From positions 4,774,001-4,838,000 of the forward strand of contig NZ_CP011273.1 in NCBI RefSeq assembly GCF_001610895.1: 64,000 bases of DNA, in the 5' to 3' direction. A program made the translations under genes and the position numbers. Below are positions 26,705 to 35,628 of the stretch, in pieces (position 1 is the first letter of the stretch; each line of letters begins with the position of its first letter). Source of the stretch: Planctomyces sp. SH-PL62 (GTDB lineage: Bacteria; Planctomycetota; Planctomycetia; Isosphaerales; Isosphaeraceae). Below the pieces are notes generated by a model, which was not told the origin of the DNA, made no database searches, and saw nothing but the letters and a program-made list of their open reading frames with translations.

Positions 26705-27856
26705 TCAGCCGAGGGCGCGGGCGATCTGGTAGTACGCCTCGACGGCCAGAGCCACTTGGTTCAGCTCGACCCACTCGTCGCGGGTGTGGGCCTGGGAGAT
26801 GTCGCCGGGGCCGAAGACGATCGCGGGGATGCCCACTTCGCCCAGCGGGCCGGCGTCGGTGCCGTAGGGGACCCCGATCAGGCCCGGCGTCCTCCCCGTC
26901 GCGGCCTCGACGGCCCGCGTCAGCGGTTCCAGCCAGGGGCCGAGCGGAGTCTCCAGGGCGGGCATCCGACCCCAGGGCTCCTCGAATACGACCCCGTCCA
27001 GCCCCTCGGCGCCGGCGGCCACGGCGGCCCTCGCCTGCTCGACGCAGCCTTGCCACGTCTCGCCGGGGAGGATCCGGCGGTCGATCTCGATCTCGCAGAA
27101 GTCGGGCACGACGTTGACGCTCTGGCCCCCCTCGATCCGGCCGACCGACAACGTCGGAGGGCCCAGTCGGGGATGCGGCGTCGATTCGATCAGGACGCGG
27201 GCGTGCCCCGCCAGGGCGTCGACGACCCGGGCCATGCGGTAGATCGCATTGACCCCCAGATCCGGCTTCGAGCTGTGGCAGGCGACCCCCTTCGTGCGGA
27301 TCTTCCAGCGCACCGAGCCCTTGTGCCAGGGGACGAGGTCGAGCTGCGTCGGCTCGGCCACGATCGCCAGGTCGATCCCCTTCTGGGTCTCGGCGAGCAG
27401 GTCCGACCCCAGGTGGGTGTACTCCTCGTCGACCGTGCAGGCCAGGACGACCGACGCGGAGCCCGCCGGCCGTTCGCGCCAGAGTCGGCGGAAGGCCAGC
27501 AGCATGGCCGCCATCCCCGCCTTCACGTCGCACGCGCCGCGACCGTAGAGCCGCCCCTCCTCGACGCGGGGCTCGAAGGGGGGGATCGTCATCCCTTCCA
27601 CGGGCACCGTGTCCTGATGGACGTCGAAGAGCAACGACCGCGCGCCGCGATCGGGGGACTCGTAGCGGGCGATCAGGTTCACCCGACCGGGCGCCACCGT
27701 CTGGCGCTCGACCGGGATCCCGGCCTCGCGGAACCAAGACTCCAGATACGCCCCGATGCGGGCCTCGTAATATTCCGGGCCGGTCACGTCCCTCCCCATC
27801 GGGTTGACGCTGGGGATCGAGACCAGATCGGACAGCAGCCGGGTCAATTCATCCAC
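26705..27856 (-). CDS. M20-family metallopeptidase (ArgE/DapE/acetylornithine-deacetylase type)
   Basis: A 383-residue cytoplasmic hydrolase that removes an acyl or amino-acid group from a small amide. Zinc ligands appear as FDVHQDTVPV (His, Asp), CDVKAGMA (Asp), TVDEEYTHLGS (Glu-Glu) and VAEPTQ (Glu), and the dimerisation domain lies at about 175-290. The start is GTG at 27856 with AAAGG 9 bases upstream. No arginine or lysine biosynthesis genes are adjacent, so the substrate (N-acetylornithine, succinyl-diaminopimelate or another) cannot be assigned. Confidence 0.9.
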   Translation of the reverse strand: MDELTRLLSDLVSIPSVNPMGRDVTGPEYYEARIGAYLESWFREAGIPVERQTVAPGRVNLIARYESPDRGARSLLFDVHQDTVPVEGMTIPPFEPRVEEGRLYGRGACDVKAGMAAMLLAFRRLWRERPAGSASVVLACTVDEEYTHLGSDLLAETQKGIDLAIVAEPTQLDLVPWHKGSVRWKIRTKGVACHSSKPDLGVNAIYRMARVVDALAGHARVLIESTPHPRLGPPTLSVGRIEGGQSVNVVPDFCEIEIDRRILPGETWQGCVEQARAAVAAGAEGLDGVVFEEPWGRMPALETPLGPWLEPLTRAVEAATGRTPGLIGVPYGTDAGPLGEVGIPAIVFGPGDISQAHTRDEWVELNQVALAVEAYYQIARALG

Positions 27857-27946
27857 GATCCGCGCCTTTACGGTGGAAGGGGATAGGACGGAACCGACGC
27901 GACTTCGCGCGGCCCCGGGCCGTTCGTCGTCGCGCCGCGACGCCGG

Positions 27947-28510
27947 TCATTTCACGCGTTCGAGGTATTCGCTGGTCCGGGTGTCGATGCGGATCTTCTC
28001 GCCCGGCTTGATGAACGGAGGAACCTGGACCTTGAGGCCGGTTTCCAGCGTCGCTTCCTTGTACTGGTTGGTCGCGGTGGCTCCCTGGAGGGCGGGGGGC
28101 GTGTCGGCGACGGTCAGCTCGACGGAGTCGGGGATCTCGATCGACACCGGCTTGTCGTTGATGTACTTGACCATGACCTTATTGTTGGGAAGCAGGAACT
28201 CCATCGCCGTCCCGATGATCTCGGGCGAGAAGTGGAGCTGGTCGAAGGTCTCGGTGTCCATGAAGACGTGCTCGTCGCCGGACGAGTACAGGTACTCGTA
28301 AGGCTTCGTCTCGACGTAAGGGACCTCGATCTGGTCGACCGACCGCAGCCGCTTGTCGATGAGCGAGCCGGAGTTCATGTTGCGGAGCTTGGTCTGGACC
28401 ATCGCGCGGAGGTTGCCGGGCGTGTGGTGGGCGAAATCCACCACGACATAGTTCACCCCCTCCATCGTGATCACCATGCCACGGCGGACGTCGGTCGCTT
28501 TGATCATCAT
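27947..28510 (-). CDS. efp: Elongation factor P with Asn at the tip position
   Basis: A 187-residue EF-P, which binds the ribosome E-site region and relieves stalling at polyproline. All three beta-barrel domains are seen, ending with IRIDTRTSEYLERVK. The tip loop of domain I reads HHTPGNLRAMVQTK. Aligned with KPGKGQAF of E. coli, the lysylated Lys34 is replaced by Asn33 (Asn32 if the second Met is the start). No epmA, epmB or earP homologue is in the window. EF-P genes with other tip residues exist in some phyla, but the meaning of Asn here is open. Either of two adjacent ATG codons can be the start. Confidence 0.95.
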   Translation of the reverse strand: MMIKATDVRRGMVITMEGVNYVVVDFAHHTPGNLRAMVQTKLRNMNSGSLIDKRLRSVDQIEVPYVETKPYEYLYSSGDEHVFMDTETFDQLHFSPEIIGTAMEFLLPNNKVMVKYINDKPVSIEIPDSVELTVADTPPALQGATATNQYKEATLETGLKVQVPPFIKPGEKIRIDTRTSEYLERVK

Positions 28511-28843
28511 GGGTGGTTGCGTCTCTCTCTGAGGGACCGTCAGGACGGGGGCGGCGATACCCTCCGGCCGTTCTCGTCCGTGTGGGACGGATCGGGGCGG
28601 CGAAACGGCGGAGTCCCCGCGAATTCAAAGCCCGAATTTACTGGCCTCGCGTCGGTTTGCCTAGACCGCCTTCCCCTTCCGTCGGGCCTCGCCCTCTGCC
28701 GGGAGCGACCATGCCGGGGCCGATGACCGTCGAATTTCCGGCGATCGACGACCGGGGCCCGGCCGTAATCCACCGTCGCTCCGCCCTCCCCTCTTTCCCC
28801 ATCTACCGGCTCCCCCGGTCGCCGTCCCGGGCGTGAAGTTGGA

Positions 28844-28881
28844 TTCGACGACTTGACGAATTTCGACGATCCGTCGATAAT
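28844..28881 (+). promoter_or_regulatory. Promoter and operator of the TetR-RND operon, leaderless transcript predicted
   Basis: TTGACG (28853-28858) and GATAAT (28876-28881) are exactly 17 bases apart, predicting a start at about 28888. The ATG of the TetR gene is at 28889, so the mRNA would have no leader, and no ribosome site is seen before that ATG. Overlapping the spacer and -10 is the palindrome TCGACG-ATC-CGTCGA (28863-28877), and the octamer TTCGACGA occurs twice, at 28844 and 28862, 18 bases apart. This is a good candidate for the autoregulatory TetR operator. The rest of the 378-base gap to efp shows nothing else I can support. Confidence 0.68.
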
Positions 28882-28888
28882 CCCCTTC

Positions 28889-29626
28889 ATGAGCACGACC
28901 ACGCGAAAACAGAAGGAGATCCGCCAGCGCGAGGCGTACCTGTTGGACGTCGCGCGAAGGATGCTGATGGAGCAGGGATTCGCGGGCCTGAGCATGGACC
29001 GCCTGGCGGAGGCGACCGAGTATTCCAAGGGGACGATCTACCAGCATTTCTCCACCAAGGAAGACCTCGTTGCGGCGCTGGCGGTGCAGAGCATCGAGCA
29101 CCGTCGCGAGCTGTTCGAGCGGGCCCGGGCCTTCGAGGGTCGCGCCCGCGAGCGGATGTTCGCGATCGGCGTGGCCGACGAGCTGTTCGGCCGGCTCCAC
29201 CCCCAATACTACCAGGCGGAAATGGTGATCCGCCTCGCGAACCTCCAGGATCGGGCGGACGTCCAGAGGCGAAAGCTCCTGAGGGAGCGGGATCGGCAGT
29301 GCGCCAGCTGGGTTTGCGAGATCATCGAGGCGGCGATCGCGGACGGCGACCTGACGCTGAGGGACCCCTGGACGCCCGAGGGACTGACCTCGGCCTCGTT
29401 CGCGGTGGCCGTCGGCACCCATCTCGGCCTGATCAACGCCGACCCGCTCTTCAAGGGGTGCCCCACGGAGCACGCCTGCCGACTGAAGCGCGAGAGCCTC
29501 AACATGATGCTCGACGGCTTCGGTTGGCGTCCCCTCTACACGGACTGGGATTACGCCGGGACCCGCCTCCGCGTCATGGAGACGATCTTCCCCGACGAGT
29601 GGCGAGTCATCCGCGAAGAGTCCTAG
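28889..29626 (+). CDS. TetR-family transcriptional regulator of the adjacent efflux genes
   Basis: A 245-residue repressor from the ATG at 28889; an in-frame TTG at 28853 is part of the promoter -35 and is not used. The helix-turn-helix is at about residues 15-60 (LLDVARRMLMEQGFAGLSM, then EATEYSKGTIYQHFSTKEDLV). The C-terminal ligand domain is larger than usual and includes a cysteine pair region (CASWVCEII) and a WRPLYTDWDY end. It is immediately upstream of the membrane fusion protein and RND pump on the same strand, so it most likely represses them and itself through the palindrome at 28863-28877. The inducer is unknown. Confidence 0.93.
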   Translation: MSTTTRKQKEIRQREAYLLDVARRMLMEQGFAGLSMDRLAEATEYSKGTIYQHFSTKEDLVAALAVQSIEHRRELFERARAFEGRARERMFAIGVADELFGRLHPQYYQAEMVIRLANLQDRADVQRRKLLRERDRQCASWVCEIIEAAIADGDLTLRDPWTPEGLTSASFAVAVGTHLGLINADPLFKGCPTEHACRLKRESLNMMLDGFGWRPLYTDWDYAGTRLRVMETIFPDEWRVIREES

Positions 29627-29752
29627 CCCTCTCGTCCCGGCCCGCGCCGGGGGCGAATTGAGACACCACCCCATTCCCGGGCCGTCGCGACCGTGTCGCG
29701 AGGCGCCCTTCCCCCTCCGACCGAGGACGCCCCGCGCAGGGGCCGGCAGCCC

Positions 29753-31201
29753 ATGAAGATCCCACGCAGCTTTCGACGCGAGTCCGCCCGGCGCCTCTTC
29801 CTGACGGCCGCGACGCTGGCCTGGGCGGCCTCGCCCGGCTGCTCGAAGCCCGAGGCCCCCCGGGTCCCGCCGCCGCCGCTGGTGGGCGTGGTCGAGTCGA
29901 GGCGGATGGACGTCCCCATCATCGACACCCCCAACGGCACCACCAGCGCGATGGAGGCCGTCACCCTCCGCGCCCGGGTCCGGGGCTTCATCACCGAACG
30001 TCGTTTCGAGGAGGGCTCGTTCGTCAAGAAGGGGGATTTGCTCTTCGTGATCGACGAGGAGCCCTACAAGGTGGCCCTCGATTCGGCCCTGGCCAAGCAG
30101 GCCGAGGCCGACGCGGCCGTCCGCAAGGCCGAACAGTCGAAGAACCGGGAGATCGCCGCCGCCAAGGTCGCGCTCGACCTCGCCCAGCTCAACCTCAAGC
30201 GGATCGAGGAGCGTCGCGCCCGCGTCCTCCTCACGCGCAACGCCGGCTCCCAGGAGGACCTCGACCGCGCCGAGGCCGATCGCAAGCAGTTCGAGGCCCA
30301 GGTCGAGGCCGACGAGGCCAACTACGACCAGGCCGTGGCCGATTACGACATCGGCATCCTCGCCGCCAAGGCCCAGCTCGAGGCGGCCAAGGCCGGCGTC
30401 CGCGACGCCCAGCTCGACCTCGGCTACTGCCGCATGACCTCGCCGATCGACGGCCGCATCGGCGTCGCCCAGGTCAAGGTCGGCAACCTCGTCGGCCCCG
30501 GCCAGGAAGGGGGCGGCTTCACCGACCTCGCCACCATCCAGCAGCTCGACCCCCTCTCGGTCGACATCCGGGTCAGCTCGCGATACCTCGACCGCGCCAC
30601 CCAGCTCGTGCAGCGGCAGGCGACCGTCGAGCTGACCCGCCCCGGCGTCGAGGGGGACGAGCAGCATCCCTACATGGGGCAGCTCTACTTCATCGACAAC
30701 TTCATCGACGAGACCACCTCGACCTTCCTGTCCAAGGCCCGCATCCCCAATCCCAACGACTCGCTGCTGCCCGGCGAGTACGTCAAGCTCAAGATGGAGA
30801 TCCAGCAGCTCAAGGACGTGGTGGTCGTCCCCGCCCAGGCGGTCTCCGAGAGCGAGTCCGGCCCCGTCGTCTACGTCATCGACAAGGAGGGGAAGGTCGC
30901 CATCCAGAGCGTCCAGGCCGGGCTGACGACCTACCAGGGGATGCGAGTCCTCTTCGGCGGCCTCGAAGCGGGGGTCCCCGTGATCGTCGAGGGCCTCCAG
31001 ATGATCCGGCCCGGCATGCCCGTCACGGTCCAGCCCGCGACCCTCGCCCGGCCCGTCGAGACCCCCACGAAGTCCGAGACGCCGACCGAGCCCGGGACGG
31101 CGACGAAACCCGAGACGCCCGCCGAGGCGAAACCCACGCCGCCGTCCCCGGCCGGGCCGAAGGCCGCCGAGGGCGCGCACGGGACCGACGACCGCGGCTG
31201 A
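29753..31201 (+). CDS. RND efflux periplasmic adaptor (membrane fusion protein, AcrA/MexA type)
   Basis: A 482-residue adaptor linking the inner-membrane pump to an outer-membrane channel. The ATG at 29753 opens an export signal (RLFLTAATLAWAASPGC), whose Cys may be lipidated although the box is not canonical. Lipoyl halves flank a long coiled-coil hairpin (about 95-230, with AKQAEADAAVRKAEQSKN), followed by the barrel (SPIDGRIGVAQVKVGNLV) and membrane-proximal domains. It ends with a Thr/Pro/Glu-rich tail of about 55 residues (after VTVQPATLARP) of unknown role. The pump gene starts 54 bases downstream. No outer-membrane factor (TolC type) is in the operon. Confidence 0.94.
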   Translation: MKIPRSFRRESARRLFLTAATLAWAASPGCSKPEAPRVPPPPLVGVVESRRMDVPIIDTPNGTTSAMEAVTLRARVRGFITERRFEEGSFVKKGDLLFVIDEEPYKVALDSALAKQAEADAAVRKAEQSKNREIAAAKVALDLAQLNLKRIEERRARVLLTRNAGSQEDLDRAEADRKQFEAQVEADEANYDQAVADYDIGILAAKAQLEAAKAGVRDAQLDLGYCRMTSPIDGRIGVAQVKVGNLVGPGQEGGGFTDLATIQQLDPLSVDIRVSSRYLDRATQLVQRQATVELTRPGVEGDEQHPYMGQLYFIDNFIDETTSTFLSKARIPNPNDSLLPGEYVKLKMEIQQLKDVVVVPAQAVSESESGPVVYVIDKEGKVAIQSVQAGLTTYQGMRVLFGGLEAGVPVIVEGLQMIRPGMPVTVQPATLARPVETPTKSETPTEPGTATKPETPAEAKPTPPSPAGPKAAEGAHGTDDRG

Positions 31202-31255
31202 GGACCTTGCCCGTCCCCGAGGGACCTCCCCAACCCCAACGAGCGCATTCTCAAC

Positions 31256-34200
31256 ATGGTGAATTTCTTCATCGGCCGGCCGATCTTCGCCACGGTGCTG
31301 GCGATCCTGATGGTGCTCATCGGCGGGATCTGCGCGACGCTCCTGCCGATCGCCCAGTATCCCCCGATCGCCCCGCCCCAGGTCCAGGTCACGACGACCT
31401 ACACCGGGGCCGACGCCCAGAGCGTCGCCCGGACCGTCACGACGCCCATCGAGCAGCAGATCAACGGCACCAAGGGCCTGCTCTACTTCAGCTCCGACAG
31501 CACCAGCAACGGCATCTCCAACATCGTGGCCACGTTCGACGTCGGCTACAACCAGGACATGGCCGCGGTCGACATCCAGAACAAGGTGCAGACCGCCAAC
31601 GCCCAGCTCCCCCCCGAGGTCAAGCAGTACGGCGTGACCATCAAGAAGACGTCGACCGACATGGTCTGCGTCGTCAACCTGATCTCGCCGGACGGCCGCT
31701 ACGACGCCAACTTCCTGGACAACTACGGTCAGATCTACATCTCCGACGTCCTCAAGCGCATCCCCGGCGTCAGCGACGTCATGTCGTTCGGCCGCAAGTA
31801 CGCCATGCGGATCTGGCTCGACCCCGACCGCCTGGCCAACATGCGGATCAGCCACGACGAGATCCTCGCCGCCGTCCGCTCGGAGAACCTCCAGGCGGCG
31901 GCCGGCAAGATCGGCGGCTCGCCCGTCCCCGAGGGCCAGGTCCGCGAGTTCCCCATCACCGTCAAGGGCCGGCTCTCCAAGGCCGCCGAGTTCGAGGAGA
32001 TCATCGTCCGCCGCAACGACGACGGCTCGATGGTCCGCCTCAAGGACGTCGCCCGCGTCGAGCTCGCCTCGGAGAACTACGAGACGGCCGGCTTCCTCGA
32101 CGGCCAGCCCGCCGGCGCCATGCCCGTCTTCCAGTACGCCGACGCCAATGCCCTGAACATCGTCGAGGCCGTCCGCCACGAGATGGAGCGGGTCAAGGAG
32201 GACTTCCCCGACGGCCTCGACTACGCGATGGCCTACGACACGACCAAGTACGTCGAGGAGAACATCGAGGAGGTGGAGCACACCCTCCTGGAGGCCTTCG
32301 GCCTGGTCATGATCGTGGTCTTCGTCTTCCTCCAGGGGATCCGGGCCACGATCATCCCCATGCTGGCGATCCCGGTGTCGCTGATCGCGACCTTCGCCGC
32401 GATGGCCCTCTTCGGCTTCTCGATCAACTCGCTGACGCTCTGCGGCCTGGTCCTGGCCATCGGCCTGGTGGTCGACGACGCGATCATCGTGGTCGAGAAC
32501 GTGGAGAAGTTCCTCCATCGCGGATACCGGCCGCTGGAGGCCACCCGGGCCGCCATGGCCGAGATCACCGCGCCCATCGTCACCATCACGCTGGTCCTCG
32601 CCGCCGTCTTCGTCCCGGTCGCCTTCATGCCCGGCATGACCGGCCGCCTCTACAACCAGTTCGCCATGACGATCGTCTTCTCGTTCGTCTTCTCGGCGAT
32701 CAACTCGCTGACCCTCAGCCCGGCCATGGCCCGGCTGTTCCTACGGCCCAAGCGCGGCGAGACCCGGTTCTTCCTCTTCCGCTGGTTCAACGCCGGCATG
32801 AAGTGGATCGAGGACTCCTACGACGCGGTCCTCGTCTTCACCGCCCGCCACTGGTGGACCATCGTCGCCCCCTCGCTCGGCCTGCTGGCCCTCACCGGCT
32901 ACATGATCGCGGCCCGGCCCAAGGCGTTCGTGCCGACCGAGGACCTGGGCTACCTCCTCGTCGTCATCCAGACCCCCGACGGCACCAGCCGCGAGATCAC
33001 CTCAAAGGTGGTCCACAAGGTGGCCGAGGTGGCCCAGAAGCTCGACGGCATCCAGCACATCGTCGCGCTGGACGGCCTCAACATCATGAACTCGACGACC
33101 CAGAGCAACTCGGGCATCGTCTTCACCCCGCTCAAGCCCTGGTCGGAGCGGCGGAAGCCCGAGCTCCGCGCCGCCGCCCTCGCGCAGCAGCTCCAGGGCA
33201 TGCTCTTCGCCGAGATCCACAACGCCCTGCCGCTGGTCCTCCAGCCCCCGCCGATCCGCGGCCTGAGCCAGACCGGCGGCCACGAGCTGGTCATCGAGGA
33301 CCGGGCGTCCAAGGGGGTCGACGCCCTCCAGCGGGTCGTCGACCAGTTCCAGGACGCGGCCAAGAAGCGGCCCGAGCTGGCCAGCGTCTTCACCCCCTTC
33401 ACGGCCCGCGTCCCCCAGCTCCGCTTCGAGCTCGACCGCGTCAAGGCCCGCCGCCTCGACGTCCCGGTCGCCGACGTCTTCGCCACCCTCCAGGTCAACC
33501 TTGGCGCTTATTACGTCAACGACTTCGACCTCTACGGCAAGGTCTGGCGCGTCCTGATGCAGGCCGAGGGGGGGGTCCGCAACAAGCCCGAGGACATCCA
33601 GAACCTCTACGCCCTCAACCGCAAGGGCGAGCGCGTGCCGCTCAGCAGCCTGGGCGAGGTCCACTACGCCCTCGGCCCGATCGACGTGCCCCACTACAAC
33701 CTCTACACGTCGGCCAAGATGACCGGCAACCCGGCCCCGGGCTACAGCTCCGGCCAGGCCCTCAACGCCCTCCGCGAGGTCGCCGACGAGGTGCTCCCCG
33801 AGGGCTTCGGCTACGAATGGACCGGGACGACCCTCCAGGAGATCAAGACCGGCGACCAGGCGACCTACATCTTCGCCCTCTCCATCGTCTGCGTCTTCCT
33901 GTTCATGGCCGCCCTCTACGAGAGCTGGATCCGGCCCACGGTCATCATCCTGACCGTCCCCCTGGCCATGTTCGGCGCCATGGTCGGCCTCTGGATCTAC
34001 GACATGCCCCTGGACGTCTTCGGCCAGATCGGCCTCGTCATGCTCATCGGCCTGGAGACCAAGAACGCGATCCTCATCGTCGAGTTCGCGGTCGAGCAGC
34101 GCGAGAAGCATGGCAAGAGCATCCTCGACTCGGCTATGATCGCCTCTCGCGAGCGACTCCGACCGATCCTCATGACCTCGTTCGCCTTCGTCATGGGCGT

Positions 34201-34504
34201 GCTCCCCATGGCCCGGGCGACCGGCGCCGGCGCCTACAGCCGGAACTCGCTGGGCGTCGTCATCGCCTTCGGCATCGCCATCAGCACGGTCCTCGGCCGG
34301 TTCGTCATCCCGATCTACTACGTCCTCGGCGAACGGCTGGGCGACTACCTCAAGAAACTCCGCCACAGCGAGGAAGACGAGATCGACCACGAGACCGACG
34401 ACGATCGCCGCGACGGACAACCCGCGCTGACGGCCGTCCACGGCAACGGCATGGTCCACTTCCACCACTCCCCCGAAAGCCCGAGCCACGCGACCGGCGA
34501 CTGA
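31256..34504 (+). CDS. RND-family efflux pump (HAE1/AcrB type)
   Basis: A 1,082-residue inner-membrane proton-driven drug exporter, the usual size for AcrB. Starts MVNFFIGRPIFATVLAILM (helix 1). The proton-relay pair is VVDDAII in helix 4, Lys is in ETKNAILIVEF in helix 10, and RLRPILMTSFAF marks helix 11. The two periplasmic loops (about 30-340 and 560-870) are present, with porter motifs PPEVKQYGV and VNDFDLYGK. The C-terminal tail is cytoplasmic and charged with histidines (HHSPESPSHATGD). It forms an operon with the TetR and adaptor genes and is closed by the terminator at 34536. Substrate unknown. Confidence 0.97.
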   Translation: MVNFFIGRPIFATVLAILMVLIGGICATLLPIAQYPPIAPPQVQVTTTYTGADAQSVARTVTTPIEQQINGTKGLLYFSSDSTSNGISNIVATFDVGYNQDMAAVDIQNKVQTANAQLPPEVKQYGVTIKKTSTDMVCVVNLISPDGRYDANFLDNYGQIYISDVLKRIPGVSDVMSFGRKYAMRIWLDPDRLANMRISHDEILAAVRSENLQAAAGKIGGSPVPEGQVREFPITVKGRLSKAAEFEEIIVRRNDDGSMVRLKDVARVELASENYETAGFLDGQPAGAMPVFQYADANALNIVEAVRHEMERVKEDFPDGLDYAMAYDTTKYVEENIEEVEHTLLEAFGLVMIVVFVFLQGIRATIIPMLAIPVSLIATFAAMALFGFSINSLTLCGLVLAIGLVVDDAIIVVENVEKFLHRGYRPLEATRAAMAEITAPIVTITLVLAAVFVPVAFMPGMTGRLYNQFAMTIVFSFVFSAINSLTLSPAMARLFLRPKRGETRFFLFRWFNAGMKWIEDSYDAVLVFTARHWWTIVAPSLGLLALTGYMIAARPKAFVPTEDLGYLLVVIQTPDGTSREITSKVVHKVAEVAQKLDGIQHIVALDGLNIMNSTTQSNSGIVFTPLKPWSERRKPELRAAALAQQLQGMLFAEIHNALPLVLQPPPIRGLSQTGGHELVIEDRASKGVDALQRVVDQFQDAAKKRPELASVFTPFTARVPQLRFELDRVKARRLDVPVADVFATLQVNLGAYYVNDFDLYGKVWRVLMQAEGGVRNKPEDIQNLYALNRKGERVPLSSLGEVHYALGPIDVPHYNLYTSAKMTGNPAPGYSSGQALNALREVADEVLPEGFGYEWTGTTLQEIKTGDQATYIFALSIVCVFLFMAALYESWIRPTVIILTVPLAMFGAMVGLWIYDMPLDVFGQIGLVMLIGLETKNAILIVEFAVEQREKHGKSILDSAMIASRERLRPILMTSFAFVMGVLPMARATGAGAYSRNSLGVVIAFGIAISTVLGRFVIPIYYVLGERLGDYLKKLRHSEEDEIDHETDDDRRDGQPALTAVHGNGMVHFHHSPESPSHATGD

Positions 34505-34535
34505 ACCTCGGCCCTGATCCGACCAGATTCCTCGA

Positions 34536-34571
34536 CCCCCGCCCGGCCTCCAGGCCCGGCGGGGGTTTTTC
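34536..34571 (+). terminator. Intrinsic terminator of the RND operon
   Basis: CCCCCGCCCGGCC (34536-34548) pairs with GGCCCGGCGGGGG (34553-34565) with one mismatch around a 4-base loop, followed by TTTTT at 34566-34570. It lies 32 bases after the pump stop codon. The 210 bases from here to the transposase remnant hold no supported gene. Confidence 0.85.
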
Positions 34572-34781
34572 GTCGGCGACGCCGGGGCTCCATCAGTCCG
34601 GGGCGGCGAGGGTCGATTCGGGCGGGCCGGCGACCGCGGCGCTGCGCCGACGAGGCGTCGGCGGCCCAGGGCGGCTGCGCATGATGGGTGGTTTGCGATG
34701 ATCAGGATGTGAGAATGCTCGGGGACGTCGGCCGCTGGCCCGGCTACCGAGACGCCGAAGCCCTCGGGACGTCCCACTCCC

Positions 34782-35500
34782 ATGCCTGACGAACCTTCCA
34801 CCCGGATCAAAGGGCACTTGGCCAGCTTGACCGACCCGCGTCGCCGCAAGGTCACCTACCCTCTGGCGATCTCGGGAGCGCAGGTGACGATCGATGCCAT
34901 GGGCAATCAGACCGAGATTGCTGAGAAGATAGCCAAGCAGGAGGCCACTATGTGTTGGCCGTCAAAGGCAACCAGCCGACGCTGCATGCTGGTATCGTGG
35001 AGTTCTTCCTGGTCCACATGGATGACGATTTCGCTCGGGTGAAGGTCAGCCCCCACGAGACGGTCGAGAAAGGTCATGGCCGGTCCGAGCAACGTAAGTA
35101 CCACGTGCGCGCCGTGCCCGAGAACCTGCCCGATCGGACCTGGTCGTAGGGCCTGAAGCAGCTCGGTCTGGCCGTCAGCGACACGGTTCGAGATGGCAAG
35201 CCAAGCGATAAGGTCCGCTATTTCATCTCGAGCAAGAAGATGATTGCCCGGCGATTCGGGGCGGCGGTGCGGGGTCGCTGGGGGATCGAGAACTCGTTGC
35301 ACCGGCGGTTGGACATGAGCTTCGGCGAAGACCGAAGTCGAGTGAGGAAAACAGACGCTGATGCCAACTCCGCCTTGGTTCGCCGGGCGGCGTTGAGCCT
35401 GCCGAAGAACGAGAAGAGTCAGAAGGCCGGGGTGAAGGCCAAACGACTGAGCGCCGCCTGGAATGATAGCTATCTCGAGGAAGTCCTGTTCGGGACGTAA
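34782..35500 (+). pseudogene. Decayed ISAs1-family transposase
   Basis: Three reading-frame pieces of one DDE transposase related to the ISAs1 family. The first (34782 onward) has HLASLTDPRRRKVTYPL and then jumps to VTIDAMGNQTEIAEKI, so about 140 residues including the first catalytic Asp region are deleted. A frameshift near 34952 moves to a second frame with LAVKGNQPTLHAGIVEFF. A TAG at 35147 breaks it, and the same frame continues with KMIARRFGAAVRGRWGIENSLH (the third catalytic Glu is in WGIEN) to the end at 35500. The family is normally 370-380 residues. No terminal inverted repeats or target duplication could be recognised. Confidence 0.85.
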
Positions 35501-35628
35501 ATCGGGCGACGGGGGTTCGCTTGTGAGCCCGCCCCCTGCGGCCCCTCCGACAAATGTCTTGATGGTGCGTGGCGCGGTTGCTAGCCTCGGTTACCAAGTG
35601 GTCCGTTCGTCCGGTCCGGAGTCCCACC

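Noticed and set aside
28661-32518. A 1,285-codon minus-strand frame over TetR, adaptor and pump
   Set aside because: Asp/Val/Gly repeats typical of antisense to high-GC genes; the plus strand carries the RND operon.
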